A program made the position numbers and the translations under genes. The notes beneath the pieces are model-generated. The model saw only the letters and a program-made list of their open reading frames with translations, made no database searches and was not told where the DNA came from. From the NCBI RefSeq assembly GCF_023501975.1, contig NZ_JAMFLH010000002.1, forward strand, positions 62,001 through 126,000: DNA of 64,000 bases, given 5' to 3'. Of this stretch, positions 8,318-16,958 are shown one piece after another (the first letter of the stretch is position 1; each line of letters starts with the position of its first letter). The DNA comes from Altererythrobacter sp. KTW20L (GTDB taxonomy: Bacteria; Pseudomonadota; Alphaproteobacteria; Sphingomonadales; Sphingomonadaceae).

Positions 8318-10936
8318 ATGAACGCACCCGCAACCCCCATGATGCAGCAGTACCTCCTGCTGAAGGAAGAGGCGGGCGATTGCCTGCTGTTCTATCGCAT
8401 GGGCGATTTCTTCGAGCTGTTCTTTGACGACGCGCGCATAGCGGCAGGAGTGCTCGATATTGCCCTCACCAGCCGGGGCCATCACGGCGGCGAGGCGATC
8501 CCGATGTGCGGCGTGCCGGTCCATTCGGCCGAAGGCTATCTCGCCCGGCTGATCCGCGCCGGATGCCGGGTGGCGATTGCCGAACAGGTCGAAACGCCCG
8601 AACAGGCCAAGCAACGCGCCAAGCGCGAAGGCACGCCCACTTCCAAGGCATTGGTGGCGCGCAGCATTGTGCGGTTCGTCACCGCCGGGACGCTGACAGA
8701 GGAAGCCCTGCTCGAACCCCGCCGCGCCAATGTGCTGGCGGCCCTGTGTGAGGTGCGCGGGCAATGCGGGATCGCGGCCTGCGACATCTCGACCGGACGG
8801 ATGGAGCTGGAGGAATGCGAGGCGGGCCAGGCAGGCGCCGTACTCGCCCGCATCGGCGCCAGCGAACTGGTCGTGCCCGAAGGGTGGGAGCACGGGCCCC
8901 TCGATGCCATCCCGCGCCCGCGCGGCACTTTCACCAGCGATGAAGGCGAAGCGCTACTGAAGCGCGTCCACGGCGTTGCCACGCTGGATGGCATGGGCAG
9001 CTTCACCCGCGCCATGCTGGCGGCGGCAGGCGGCTTGGTGGCCTATCTCGACCATGCCGGTCGCGGCAAGCTGCCCTTGCTGCTGCCGCCAGTGGCCCGG
9101 CAAAGCGGCGGCACCATGGCGATGGACGAAGCCACGCGGGCCAGCCTCGAAATCACCCAGGCCCAGAACGGCGGGCGTACCGGGTCGCTGCTGGCCGAAG
9201 TGGACCGCTGCGTGACCGGTGCGGGCGCGCGACTGCTGGCTGAAGACCTGTCCTCTCCCCTTACCGACCGGCTGGAAATCGAACGGCGGCTGGCGCTGGT
9301 GGGCGAGTTTCACCGCGATCCGCTGCTGCGGGCCGACCTGCGCGGGATACTGCGCGCCATTCCCGATCTGGGGCGCGCGCTGGGCCGGATAATGGCCGAA
9401 CGTGGTTCGCCGCGCGATCTGGGCCAGGTGCGCGATGGCCTGATCGAAGCGCGGCGGCTGCACGGCCTGCTGGGTTCGCGACAGGATCGCCCCGCCTTGC
9501 TCGACGGGCTGCTGCCACAACTGACGGGTCACGGCGCGCTGACCGACCTTTTGTCCCGCGCCCTCGTCCCCTCACCGCCGACCGAACGCGGCCAGGGCGG
9601 CTATATCGCGCCGGGATACGATCATGCGCTGGACGAATTGCGCGAAGTGTCTGGCGATGCCCGGCGGGCGATTGCGGCGATGGAAGCGCGTTACAAGGCG
9701 GAGACCGGCATCGCCGCGTTGAAGATCCGCCACAACGGCGTGCTCGGCTATTTCATCGAAGTGCCCGCCGCCAAGGCCGATGCCCTGATGGCGCCCGACA
9801 GCGGCTTCATCCACCGCCAGACAATGGCGGGGGCCGTGCGCTTCAACTCGCTGAAACTGCACGAGGAAGCCAGCCGCATTGCCGAGGCGGGCGGCCGTTC
9901 GCTGGCGGCCGAGGAATCCCATTTCGAGGAGCTGGTGGCCGAAGTCGGCAAGAGCGCCACCCGCATCGCCGAAACGGCCGCCGCCCTTGCTCGGCTGGAT
10001 GTGGCGGCAGGGCAGGCCGAGCGGGCGGCAGAAGGCCACTGGTGCCGCCCCGAAGTGGTCGAGGAGCCGGTGCTCGACATTGTTGGCGGACGCCATCCCG
10101 TGGTCGAGGCGGCGCTGGCGAAAGCGGGCGAGCGGTTCGTGGCCAACGACTGCGCCCTTTCATCGCAGGACCGGCTGTGGCTGGTCGGCGGGCCGAACAT
10201 GGGCGGCAAGTCCACTTTCCTGCGGCAGAACGCCCTGATCGTGCTGCTGGCCCAGGCGGGCGGCTTCGTTCCGGCACAGAGCGCCACTCTGGGGCTGGTG
10301 GATCGCCTGTTCAGCCGGGTGGGCGCATCGGACAACCTGGCGCGCGGCCGCTCCACCTTCATGGTCGAGATGGTCGAAACCGCCGCGATCCTGGCCCAGG
10401 CGGGGGAGCGCAGTTTCGTAATCCTTGACGAGGTCGGGCGCGGAACATCAACCTACGATGGCCTCGCGCTGGCCTGGGCCGTGGCCGAGGCGATCCACGA
10501 GACAAACCGCAGCCGCTGCCTGTTTGCCACCCATTACCACGAAATGGCGCGGCTGGCTGAAACCTGCCCCGCCCTCTCGCTCCACCATGTTCGCGCGCGC
10601 GAATGGAAGGGCGAACTGGTGCTGCTGCACGAACTGGCAAAGGGCGCGGCGGACCGCAGCTATGGCCTTGCAGTAGCGCGACTGGCGGGCGTTCCCGCGC
10701 CGGTCGTGGCGCGGGCGAAGTCCGTGCTCGACAAGCTGGAAAAGGGCCGCGCCGAAACCGGCGGGCTGGCAGCGGGCCTTGGCGACCTGCCGCTGTTCGC
10801 CGCTGCCGCTCAGGCGCAGGAGGAGGAATACGACACGCTGCGCGAGGAATTGGGCAGCCTTGATGTCGATGCCCTCACCCCGCGTGAGGCGCTGGACCTG
10901 CTCTACCGACTGAAGCGAGAAGCGGGGGAAGCCTAG
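8318..10936 (+). CDS. mutS: DNA mismatch repair protein MutS
   Basis: 872 residues, normal length. The mismatch-reading N-terminus is visible as MGDFFELFFDDA, which includes the Phe-x-Glu motif that wedges into mismatches. Connector, lever and clamp domains follow. The ATPase has Walker A GPNMGGKST near residue 625 and Walker B/signature DEVGRGTSTYDG near 704, then the ATHYHE region. The frame is open further upstream to a TTG at 8240, but the ATG at 8318 (MNAPATPMMQQY) leaves room for the shared maeB/mutS promoter and fits the family. The stop overlaps the end of the convergent acidic-protein gene by 4 bases. Confidence 0.96.
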   Translation: MNAPATPMMQQYLLLKEEAGDCLLFYRMGDFFELFFDDARIAAGVLDIALTSRGHHGGEAIPMCGVPVHSAEGYLARLIRAGCRVAIAEQVETPEQAKQRAKREGTPTSKALVARSIVRFVTAGTLTEEALLEPRRANVLAALCEVRGQCGIAACDISTGRMELEECEAGQAGAVLARIGASELVVPEGWEHGPLDAIPRPRGTFTSDEGEALLKRVHGVATLDGMGSFTRAMLAAAGGLVAYLDHAGRGKLPLLLPPVARQSGGTMAMDEATRASLEITQAQNGGRTGSLLAEVDRCVTGAGARLLAEDLSSPLTDRLEIERRLALVGEFHRDPLLRADLRGILRAIPDLGRALGRIMAERGSPRDLGQVRDGLIEARRLHGLLGSRQDRPALLDGLLPQLTGHGALTDLLSRALVPSPPTERGQGGYIAPGYDHALDELREVSGDARRAIAAMEARYKAETGIAALKIRHNGVLGYFIEVPAAKADALMAPDSGFIHRQTMAGAVRFNSLKLHEEASRIAEAGGRSLAAEESHFEELVAEVGKSATRIAETAAALARLDVAAGQAERAAEGHWCRPEVVEEPVLDIVGGRHPVVEAALAKAGERFVANDCALSSQDRLWLVGGPNMGGKSTFLRQNALIVLLAQAGGFVPAQSATLGLVDRLFSRVGASDNLARGRSTFMVEMVETAAILAQAGERSFVILDEVGRGTSTYDGLALAWAVAEAIHETNRSRCLFATHYHEMARLAETCPALSLHHVRAREWKGELVLLHELAKGAADRSYGLAVARLAGVPAPVVARAKSVLDKLEKGRAETGGLAAGLGDLPLFAAAAQAQEEEYDTLREELGSLDVDALTPREALDLLYRLKREAGEA

Positions 10937-11253
10937 CTGCCGTCGGACGGTAGATCGGGATCGACCTTCGATCCGGGACCGAACTTGTCCTCGTTGTCAT
11001 CGTGATTGTCCTCGCCGCGGAAGGCGTCGAAGTCGATCCGGCCCGATTGCTCCATGTCACGCATGTGATCGACGATATCCTGCGTGGAATCGTCGCTCAG
11101 GTCGGCTTCGGACTTGTGCTTGGTGCTGTCGAGCGGGCTGCCCTGGACGCCGCCCAGCGCCTCTTCGGCAACCGACTGGGTCTGCTCCTGCTCGTCATCC
11201 TGTTCGGAATTGTGATTCTCGGGGGCGAGGTTGTCTTGCTTGCGGTCGGCCAT
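10933..11253 (-). CDS. Small, highly acidic, probably disordered protein
   Basis: 106 residues, extremely rich in Asp, Glu, Gln, Asn and His with almost no hydrophobic core and no signal peptide or membrane helix, so probably intrinsically disordered. I do not recognise a family. The only mildly structured part is around STQDIVDHMRDMEQSGRIDFDAFRGE. Translation is well supported by GGAG 7 bases before the ATG. A candidate EcfG promoter lies directly upstream, suggesting a stress-induced role, perhaps as a desiccation- or hydration-type protector; that role is inference only. It overlaps the mutS stop by 4 bases in convergent orientation. Confidence 0.75.
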   Translation of the reverse strand: MADRKQDNLAPENHNSEQDDEQEQTQSVAEEALGGVQGSPLDSTKHKSEADLSDDSTQDIVDHMRDMEQSGRIDFDAFRGEDNHDDNEDKFGPGSKVDPDLPSDGS

Positions 11254-11273
11254 GGAAATCTCCTTTGCCGTTC

Positions 11274-11299
11274 AACCATCAGCCAGCCTTCACGGTTCC
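11274..11299 (-). promoter_or_regulatory. Candidate EcfG promoter for the acidic protein
   Basis: On the minus strand: GGAAC (11299-11295), 17 bases, GGTT (11277-11274). The GTT core and the 16-17 spacing fit EcfG promoters; the first base of the -10 is G rather than C. It lies ~21 bases before the start codon. Confidence 0.55.
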
Positions 11300-11302
11300 G
11301 AC

Positions 11303-11869
11303 CTACCGGTTCGCTCCGGGCCGCCACAGCACGTCGCCCGCGCCGCCATCGTTGACCGCGCGGGAGAGCACGAACAGGTAATCCGACAGGCGGTTGATAT
11401 AGGCCAGCGCGGCCGGATTGACCGGTTCTGCCGCTGCCAGCGCGGTCATCGCCCGTTCCGCCGCGCGGGCGCTGGTGCGGGCAAGGTGAAGCCGCACGGC
11501 CGCCTCGCTGCCGCCGGGTAGGATAAAGCTGGTCAACGGGGCAAGTTTGGCATTCACCGCGTCGATCCGCTGTTCCAGCCAGCTAACCTGGGCAGGCACG
11601 ATCCGCAGCACCATGTCGGACGGGGTAAAGTCTTCACCCGGCGTGGCAAGATCGGCGCCAAGGTCGAACATGTCGTTCTGGATGCGGACACAATCGGCAG
11701 CGTGTTCGCCTTCCAGCGCCAGCACCGCCAGGCCGAGCGCGGCATTCGCCTCGTCCACCGCGCCTACCGCGACCAGCCGCGGCGCGTGCTTGGGCAGGCG
11801 AGAGCCATCTACCAGGCCGGTTGTGCCATCGTCGCCGGTGCGGGTGTAGATGCGGTTGAGCCTGACCAT
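11303..11869 (-). CDS. Cob(I)yrinic acid a,c-diamide adenosyltransferase, PduO type
   Basis: 188 residues matching the PduO-type ATP:cob(I)alamin adenosyltransferase fold. The N-terminal ATP-binding motif RTGDDGTTGL, the VDEANA segment, the FILPGGS loop and the C-terminal NRLSDYLFVLSR are all present. It attaches the 5'-deoxyadenosyl group to reduced cobalamin to make coenzyme B12. It follows the HIG1 gene by 20 bases and probably belongs to the gluQ-HIG1 transcript. No other B12 genes are adjacent, so it may act in salvage or cofactor loading. Confidence 0.93.
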   Translation of the reverse strand: MVRLNRIYTRTGDDGTTGLVDGSRLPKHAPRLVAVGAVDEANAALGLAVLALEGEHAADCVRIQNDMFDLGADLATPGEDFTPSDMVLRIVPAQVSWLEQRIDAVNAKLAPLTSFILPGGSEAAVRLHLARTSARAAERAMTALAAAEPVNPAALAYINRLSDYLFVLSRAVNDGGAGDVLWRPGANR

Positions 11870-11889
11870 CGACTGCGCCGCTCAGGCGG

Positions 11890-12123
11890 TCACTGGTTCA
11901 CGGCCAGCAGGATCGCCACGACCACGATGGCCAGCGCCTGGTACTTGATGCGGGCGAACATCATCTTGTTCTGTTTCGCCTGCATCTCGCTGGCGCGAAC
12001 CATGTCCTGCTGGTTGTTCAGGTCCAGCTTGGTAGTCTGCAGGAAAGCCACGATCCCGCGCACCAGCGAGACCAAGACCATGATGGCGAGGCCGATGACG
12101 ACCAGGGCGAGAAACCAGTTCAT
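11890..12123 (-). CDS. HIG1-domain twin-transmembrane protein
   Basis: 77 residues with two hydrophobic helices (about 3-25 and 58-75) around a polar stretch containing NKMMFARIKYQALAI, the alphaproteobacterial form of the hypoxia-induced-protein (HIG1) region. Mitochondrial relatives assemble with respiratory supercomplexes; a role at the respiratory chain is therefore possible but unproven here. Its ATG overlaps the gluQ stop by 4 bases, so it is translationally coupled. Confidence 0.8.
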   Translation of the reverse strand: MNWFLALVVIGLAIMVLVSLVRGIVAFLQTTKLDLNNQQDMVRASEMQAKQNKMMFARIKYQALAIVVVAILLAVNQ

Positions 12124-12998
12124 GCCACGCTATGTAGGGGGGCGGACAAGGTAATTCCACCCGGCATTTGTCCCGTGCGCAAGGCCTGCGCCAAAGCCAG
12201 CCCGTCCTCGCCCGCCCGGCGCCGGTCGGCCAGCGATGGCGAGCCACGCCGCTTGGCGAGCTTGGTGCCGCTGTCGTCCAGCAACAGGGTATGGTGATGC
12301 CAGCGCGGCACCGGCAGGCCGAGCAGGTCCTGCAGCAGGCGGTGCACATGGGTCGCCTCGAACAGGTCCGCCCCGCGCGTGACCAGGGTGACCCCATCGG
12401 CGGCATCGTCCAGCGTGACGGCAAGGTGATAGGAGGCCGGCGTATCGGCATCCTTGCGCACCAGTACCACGTCGCCCGCGAGGTCGGGCCGCGCCGCCTG
12501 CTCGCCAGCCAGCGCGTCTATCCAGTTGAGCGGGCCGGTGCGGGCTAGGGCCTGGGCCACATCCAGCCGCCAGGCCACAGCCGTGCCCGGCAACGGCGGA
12601 TCGGCCTTGCAGGTGCCGGGATAGATGCCTTGCGTGCCGGCAAGGTCGGCGCGGGTGCATTTGCACGGATAGAGCAGGCCCATGGCCGCCAGTGTGGCGG
12701 CGGCCACCTCGTAGTGGTCGATCCGGCTCGATTGGGCGGGAACCTCCTCCCACGACAATCCCAGCCAGGCGAGATCATCCCGGAATTCTTGCGCCAGTTC
12801 GGGCCGCGACCGCGCGCCGTCGATATCCTCGATCCGAAGCAGGAAGCGCCCGCCCGCCGCTACCGCCAGATCGTGCGCGACGATAGCCGAAAAGGCATGG
12901 CCCAGGTGCAGCGAGCCGTTGGGGCTGGGCGCGAAACGGGTCACCTCCAACAGACTTCTCCTGCCCCCACTTGCCAAAAATGCTGTGGATTCGCCCAT
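12120..12998 (-). CDS. gluQ: Glutamyl-Q tRNA(Asp) synthetase
   Basis: About 292 residues, the truncated GluRS paralogue that glutamylates queuosine-34 of tRNA-Asp and lacks an anticodon-binding domain. Seen: RFAPSPNGSLHLGH (the HIGH-type motif), the zinc site C112-x-C114...Y126-xxx-C130, and TKLAKRR in place of KMSKS. The frame is open upstream to 13058, but those 20 extra residues are not family-like and would cover the promoter shared with the divergent HNH gene, so I use the ATG at 12998. queC, elsewhere in the window, supplies the queuosine pathway that makes its substrate. Confidence 0.92.
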   Translation of the reverse strand: MGESTAFLASGGRRSLLEVTRFAPSPNGSLHLGHAFSAIVAHDLAVAAGGRFLLRIEDIDGARSRPELAQEFRDDLAWLGLSWEEVPAQSSRIDHYEVAAATLAAMGLLYPCKCTRADLAGTQGIYPGTCKADPPLPGTAVAWRLDVAQALARTGPLNWIDALAGEQAARPDLAGDVVLVRKDADTPASYHLAVTLDDAADGVTLVTRGADLFEATHVHRLLQDLLGLPVPRWHHHTLLLDDSGTKLAKRRGSPSLADRRRAGEDGLALAQALRTGQMPGGITLSAPLHSVA

Positions 12999-13063
12999 TG
13001 TAACAGGCTTGACGCTGTTTTGCGCAAATGCTCCATTTGAGGCAATCAGGGAGGACACCGCAC

Positions 13064-13672
13064 GTGTTCAAAGCCGAACTGATCGATCGCGCCGCGCATT
13101 TCCGCCTGGCTGAGGACGATCCGCAGCGCCGCCTGGAAAGCTGCCCCGCGCTGGTGCTCAACGCGGATTACACCCCGCTGTCCTACTATCCGCTCAGCCT
13201 GTGGCCGTGGCAGACCGCGATCAAGGCGATCTTCCTCGAACGGGTGGACGTGGTGGCGAGCTACGAACGGCAGGTCCACTCCCCTTCGCTCGACATGAAA
13301 ATCCCCAGCGTGATCGCGCTCAGGCAATATGTCCGCCCCAGCGAATTCCCCGCCTTCACCCGCTTCAACCTGTTCCTGCGCGACCGGTTTACCTGCCAGT
13401 ATTGTGGCAGCGGCCAGAACCTGACCTTCGACCACGTCGTGCCGCGTCGGCTGGGCGGGCGGACGAGCTGGGAGAACATCGCCACGGCCTGCGCCCCGTG
13501 CAACATGAAGAAGGGCGGGCGGCGGCCGAAAGAAGCCGGGATGCGCCTGCAGGTCGAGCCGATCCGCCCGACCAGCTGGCAATTGCAGCAACACGGCAAG
13601 AGCTTCCCGCCCGGCTATCTCCACGAAACCTGGCGCGACTGGCTCTACTGGGACATCGAGCTCGAAGAGTAG
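13064..13672 (+). CDS. HNH endonuclease family protein
   Basis: About 202 residues. The HNH fold is visible in the second half: a CQYCG knuckle, then TFDHVVPRRLGGRTSWEN with the catalytic D-H pair, and a second knuckle CAPCN. The N-terminal part (VLNADYTPLSYYPLSLWPW) is characteristic of a widespread, apparently chromosomal group of HNH proteins of unknown physiological role. I choose GTG at 13064 because AGGGAGG lies 9 bases before it; an ATG at 13028 has no comparable site. Divergent from gluQ. Confidence 0.88.
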   Translation: MFKAELIDRAAHFRLAEDDPQRRLESCPALVLNADYTPLSYYPLSLWPWQTAIKAIFLERVDVVASYERQVHSPSLDMKIPSVIALRQYVRPSEFPAFTRFNLFLRDRFTCQYCGSGQNLTFDHVVPRRLGGRTSWENIATACAPCNMKKGGRRPKEAGMRLQVEPIRPTSWQLQQHGKSFPPGYLHETWRDWLYWDIELEE

Positions 13673-13683
13673 GATGTGTCAGT

Positions 13684-14100
13684 TCAGCCGTCGATGATCC
13701 GCTGGGCCGGATGGTGCTTGTCGAGGTGGCGCTTGATGATCCTGAGGTTGCGGGTGTTCGACCGGAACATGAAGTCGAACAGGTCGCCTGCTACCGGCAC
13801 TGCGCCCACGGCAGTATCGAAAGCAATATTGCCCGCCATGCGCCACAGCTTCCACTTGGGAAGGCCGAGGTTGCGCGCCTCCCACACGATGTAGGCCCCC
13901 ATGGCCCCTGCAATGAGGTCGCCCACCACCGGGATCAGCCCGATGAGCGCATCGAGGCCGACCGGCCGGTTGATGCCTGGTATCACGAAGGCTCGTTCAA
14001 GGATCACTTCCATCGCTTCCACGCGCTTGCGGATCGCGACCGGATCATTCCCCATTGGCAGTTCCATGACCAGCGGCCGCGGACGTATCGGTTCAACCAT
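13684..14100 (-). CDS. DUF4112 domain membrane protein
   Basis: 138 residues. The DUF4112 hallmark is clear: a region beginning GLDALIGLIPVVGD and a second, similar AVGAVPVAGD followed by DFMFRSNTRNLRIIKRH. Two hydrophobic helices lie in these regions. The function of the family is not known. The ATG at 14100 has GGAGGA 7 bases upstream and is preferred over a TTG at 14115. It is convergent with the HNH gene, and stands apart from the lipoprotein gene behind it. Confidence 0.87.
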   Translation of the reverse strand: MVEPIRPRPLVMELPMGNDPVAIRKRVEAMEVILERAFVIPGINRPVGLDALIGLIPVVGDLIAGAMGAYIVWEARNLGLPKWKLWRMAGNIAFDTAVGAVPVAGDLFDFMFRSNTRNLRIIKRHLDKHHPAQRIIDG

Positions 14101-14152
14101 CGACCATTCCTCCAATGCCTGCCCGGCTTATGCCAGACCGGCAATCAGTGTA

Positions 14153-15625
14153 TTATCTAGGTAGGACGGCCATGTCCGGCAAGGGGTGGAAGGCCCAGCG
14201 GTTGCTGGCGAAACCTTCGACATTGCCGCGCACCAGGGCCCAGCGCAGCGGCGAGCCGAAGGGGATATAGATGTTGGACGAGGTCAACGCGGCCTCAGCC
14301 TCGCCCAGCAGCAACGCGCGGCGGACCGTATCGCGTTCATCCAGCGCGCGTCCGGCCATGCGGTCGGCTTCCTCGCTGCACAGACCGCGATCAAGCTGGC
14401 AATTGAACTGGTTGAGGAACCAGCGGGCCGAGCCATAGCGCGCAATCCGGTCAACCAGTTGCAGGTCCGCCTCGGCGGCGCTTTCCGCCCGCACCAGTCC
14501 TACCCCGACTTGCGCCAACTGGCTGCGCAACTCGGCGAACAGCAATCGGTGCCCGGGCGTATCGGGTATAGCGACAGACAGTCGCGGCACTTCGCCCGGC
14601 GCGGCACCGGCCAGCCGCGCGGCCGCCACATTGCGGCGTTCCTCCATCGACAGACCGGTCCACCGTTCGGTGACAAGGCCAGGATCATCCGACAATCCCG
14701 GCGCGACCAGCCGCGATGTCGGCACCCAGCCGCCGATGTTGAACGCCGAGGCCAGCGCGGGCCGGTCGATCGCCAGAGCTATCGCCTCGCGCAGTTCGGG
14801 TGTCGCCAGCAGTCCACTGTCGCGCATCACCTGCAGGCCGAACAGGCCGATTACCGGATCGAGCCGCACGGTTCCGCGCGACAGCGGCCCGGTATCGGCC
14901 AGTGGCAGCGAAGCGAGATCGCCGCCCAGCACCACTTCTATCTCGCCATCGCCGAACCGCTCGATCGCCTCTGCCGCATCCAGCGCGTGCAGGTGGATGT
15001 CGCGCACGCGGCTTTGCCACTCCTCCTCATCGGGCAGGCCGCGTTCGCGCGGGGGGCGCATGGACAGGACCGCGCCATTCTCGTCGCGCACCAGCACCAT
15101 CGGCCCGGTCTCGCCCTCGCCGCTGACCAGGCCGAGTTCGGGCTGGGCCAGGAGTTGCAGCAGGTCCGGCATCGGGCTGGCAACGCGGATTTCGACCACC
15201 CGGCCAGCCATGGCGCGTACTTCGTCCACCGGTGCAAGGTCGAGCCCCAGTGATGTGCCGCGCAGGCTCCTGATCGCCCGGTTAAGCGCGGTCCGCACGC
15301 TTTCGGCGGTCAACTCCTCGCCATTGGGCCAGGTGCCATCGCGCAGCCGGAAGACGAATATGCTGCCGCCATCGGTGACATTCCACCGGTCGGCCAGTGC
15401 TGGCACCACTTCGCCCTGGGCATTGAGTGCGACAAGACCCGAGCGCGTGGCGGCCAGGACATGCTGCCCGCTTTCCGACAGGCGCACGCCGGTGTCGAAC
15501 AGGTTGTCCTCGCTGTCCATGAAGGCCACGTCGAAGGACCCGTCCGAACCGGAACAGGCGGCAAGGCCGAGGCACCCGGCCAGGAAGCACGAACGCAGGA
15601 CAGGCAGGAACGGGCGACGGGCCAT
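14153..15625 (-). CDS. Family-5 (oligopeptide/dipeptide type) solute-binding lipoprotein
   Basis: About 490 residues. The N-terminus is a lipoprotein signal with basic MARRPF, a hydrophobic stretch and lipobox LAAC. The mature part resembles periplasmic SBP_bac_5 proteins: RDGTWPNGEELTAESVRTALNRAI and PELREAIALAIDRPAL are typical. No permease or ATPase genes accompany it, so it may serve a distant ABC transporter or act as an orphan receptor. The start is the ATG at 15625; an upstream ATG at 15661 would place 12 unlikely residues before the signal sequence. Confidence 0.87.
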   Translation of the reverse strand: MARRPFLPVLRSCFLAGCLGLAACSGSDGSFDVAFMDSEDNLFDTGVRLSESGQHVLAATRSGLVALNAQGEVVPALADRWNVTDGGSIFVFRLRDGTWPNGEELTAESVRTALNRAIRSLRGTSLGLDLAPVDEVRAMAGRVVEIRVASPMPDLLQLLAQPELGLVSGEGETGPMVLVRDENGAVLSMRPPRERGLPDEEEWQSRVRDIHLHALDAAEAIERFGDGEIEVVLGGDLASLPLADTGPLSRGTVRLDPVIGLFGLQVMRDSGLLATPELREAIALAIDRPALASAFNIGGWVPTSRLVAPGLSDDPGLVTERWTGLSMEERRNVAAARLAGAAPGEVPRLSVAIPDTPGHRLLFAELRSQLAQVGVGLVRAESAAEADLQLVDRIARYGSARWFLNQFNCQLDRGLCSEEADRMAGRALDERDTVRRALLLGEAEAALTSSNIYIPFGSPLRWALVRGNVEGFASNRWAFHPLPDMAVLPR

Positions 15626-15685
15626 GGCAAGAGGCTTAGGCCCGGCGCGGCCCGGCATCAACCGGCGAGGAACAGGATAAAGCGG

Positions 15686-16066
15686 CTAGAGCTTGCGCAG
15701 CCGGTTCTTGTCCACCGGAGCAGGCTGAGGCTGGATTATCGCCCGGTGCATCAAGCTCACGCCAGAAGGTTCTTCCACAGTCTGCTGCGGGGCGCGGGCG
15801 CGGGTGGGGTCGATCTCGTCGATGAAGGCGATGCCGAAGCGGTCATCCTGCTTCCATGCGACCGAGCCCTTGACCCAGCCGATGTTGCGCAGTTCGACGT
15901 GCACGAGCTGGCCACGAGCCACTTGGGCGGCTCCTTCGGCCATCATGCCACCCGCCGACAGGTTGCGCACCTTTACCCGGTGCACCGCTTCCTGCCCGTC
16001 CACGCTAAGCTGGGCGAGGAGGAACAGGCTGTCACGGTTGACTTGGCGGGTATCGACATTGTTCAT
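15686..16066 (-). CDS. PilZ domain protein
   Basis: 126 residues forming one PilZ-like barrel. The second c-di-GMP motif is recognisable as VRNLSAGGMMAEG (an N/DxSxxG form), and WKQDDRFGIAFI is the usual end of the fold. The N-terminal arginines (TRQVNRDS) may supply the RxxxR motif, but it is not canonical, so c-di-GMP binding is uncertain. It stands between the lipoprotein and dksA genes on the same strand, with over 100 bases upstream. Confidence 0.82.
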   Translation of the reverse strand: MNNVDTRQVNRDSLFLLAQLSVDGQEAVHRVKVRNLSAGGMMAEGAAQVARGQLVHVELRNIGWVKGSVAWKQDDRFGIAFIDEIDPTRARAPQQTVEEPSGVSLMHRAIIQPQPAPVDKNRLRKL

Positions 16067-16194
16067 TTCGGCAAGCGGATCCTTCAGGGCCTACCCAATC
16101 GGCAGGCGCGCGAGACACAGCAGCATGTCTGCCCCGCAATGGATAACCGTTCGTTAATAGACCGCACCGGAGGCGCACAGTGTCCCGAAACGGG

Positions 16195-16653
16195 TCAGTC
16201 GTCGCGCGAAATCTTTTCGCGTCGTTCGTGGGCCTGCTGGGCCTCCACCGTCATCGTGGCGATGGGGCGGGCGATCAGGCGGTTGATGCCGATGGGATCG
16301 CCGGTCACTTCACACCAGCCATATTCGCCCTCGTCGATACGCCGCAGGGCCGAATCGATCTTGGCAATCAGCTTGCGCTGCCGATCACGGGTGCGCAGTT
16401 CGATGCCCCAGTCGGTTTCCGACGAGGCGCGGTCATTGAGATCGGGCTCGCGGATCGGGCCGTCCTGCAGGCTTTGCAAGGTGCCGACCGATGCTTCCAG
16501 GATCGACTTCTTCCATTCGAGCAGCAGCACGCGGAAGTAGTTCATCTGCGCGTCGGACATGTACGTCTCGTCCTCGGACGGCGCATAGTCGCTGGGCAAG
16601 GCGCGTTTGGCCTTGGCAAGAATATCGATGTCGCCTCGGGGAACCGACGCCAT
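16195..16653 (-). CDS. dksA: RNA polymerase-binding transcription factor DksA
   Basis: 152 residues. A coiled-coil centre (about 30-105) precedes the zinc-region motif YGWCEVTGDPIGINRLIARP. Only one of the four zinc-region cysteines is kept (C, then T, and no second CxxC), the form known from alphaproteobacterial DksA proteins that work without the canonical zinc site. It binds the secondary channel of RNA polymerase and acts with ppGpp in the stringent response. The ATG at 16653 gives the family length; the longer open frame to 16923 covers the promoter. Confidence 0.93.
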   Translation of the reverse strand: MASVPRGDIDILAKAKRALPSDYAPSEDETYMSDAQMNYFRVLLLEWKKSILEASVGTLQSLQDGPIREPDLNDRASSETDWGIELRTRDRQRKLIAKIDSALRRIDEGEYGWCEVTGDPIGINRLIARPIATMTVEAQQAHERREKISRDD

Positions 16654-16756
16654 TATGCACTCCGCATCCTGATCCACCCCGGCCTGTCCTGCGTCGCATG
16701 GCGCCTGCCCCTTTGGGGTCTGTAGCAGCCTTAAACCAGGCGGGATTTGAGGCGCG

Positions 16757-16785
16757 CCTATAGTGGGGGTGAAACCTGCGCACAA
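16757..16785 (-). promoter_or_regulatory. Candidate housekeeping promoter of dksA
   Basis: Minus strand: -35 TTGTGC (16785-16780), 17-base spacer, -10 TATAGG (16762-16757). It would give a leader of roughly 100 bases before the dksA ATG. Confidence 0.5.
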
Positions 16786-16868
16786 GCGCCAAATAGGGAG
16801 AATCCCGTCATATCCCGGACTTGGACAGTTGGCCGCCACCCTGCGCCGCGAAGTTCTTGGCGCCTGCG

Positions 16869-16876
16869 TTAACCAT
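16869..16876 (+). promoter_or_regulatory. CtrA-type half-site TTAACCAT
   Basis: TTAACCAT is a commonly used CtrA recognition word. It lies 82 bases before the Sel1-protein ATG. The extended word TTAACCATTC recurs at 23968 upstream of the GTA-like remnant. Binding is inferred. Confidence 0.4.
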
Positions 16877-16958
16877 TCCTTGACCATGTTCGTCAAAACA
16901 TCGGGCCATGGAGACCCGGGCACATGGGGAGCGCGGGCAAGTATGGGGGTACACGATC

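Larger units (their letters stand above)
16654..16958. other. dksA / Sel1-protein divergent control region
   Basis: 305 bases with no gene. It holds the dksA promoter (16757-16785, minus) with a ~100-base leader and a CtrA-type half-site at 16869-16876 near the Sel1-protein gene. Confidence 0.6.
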
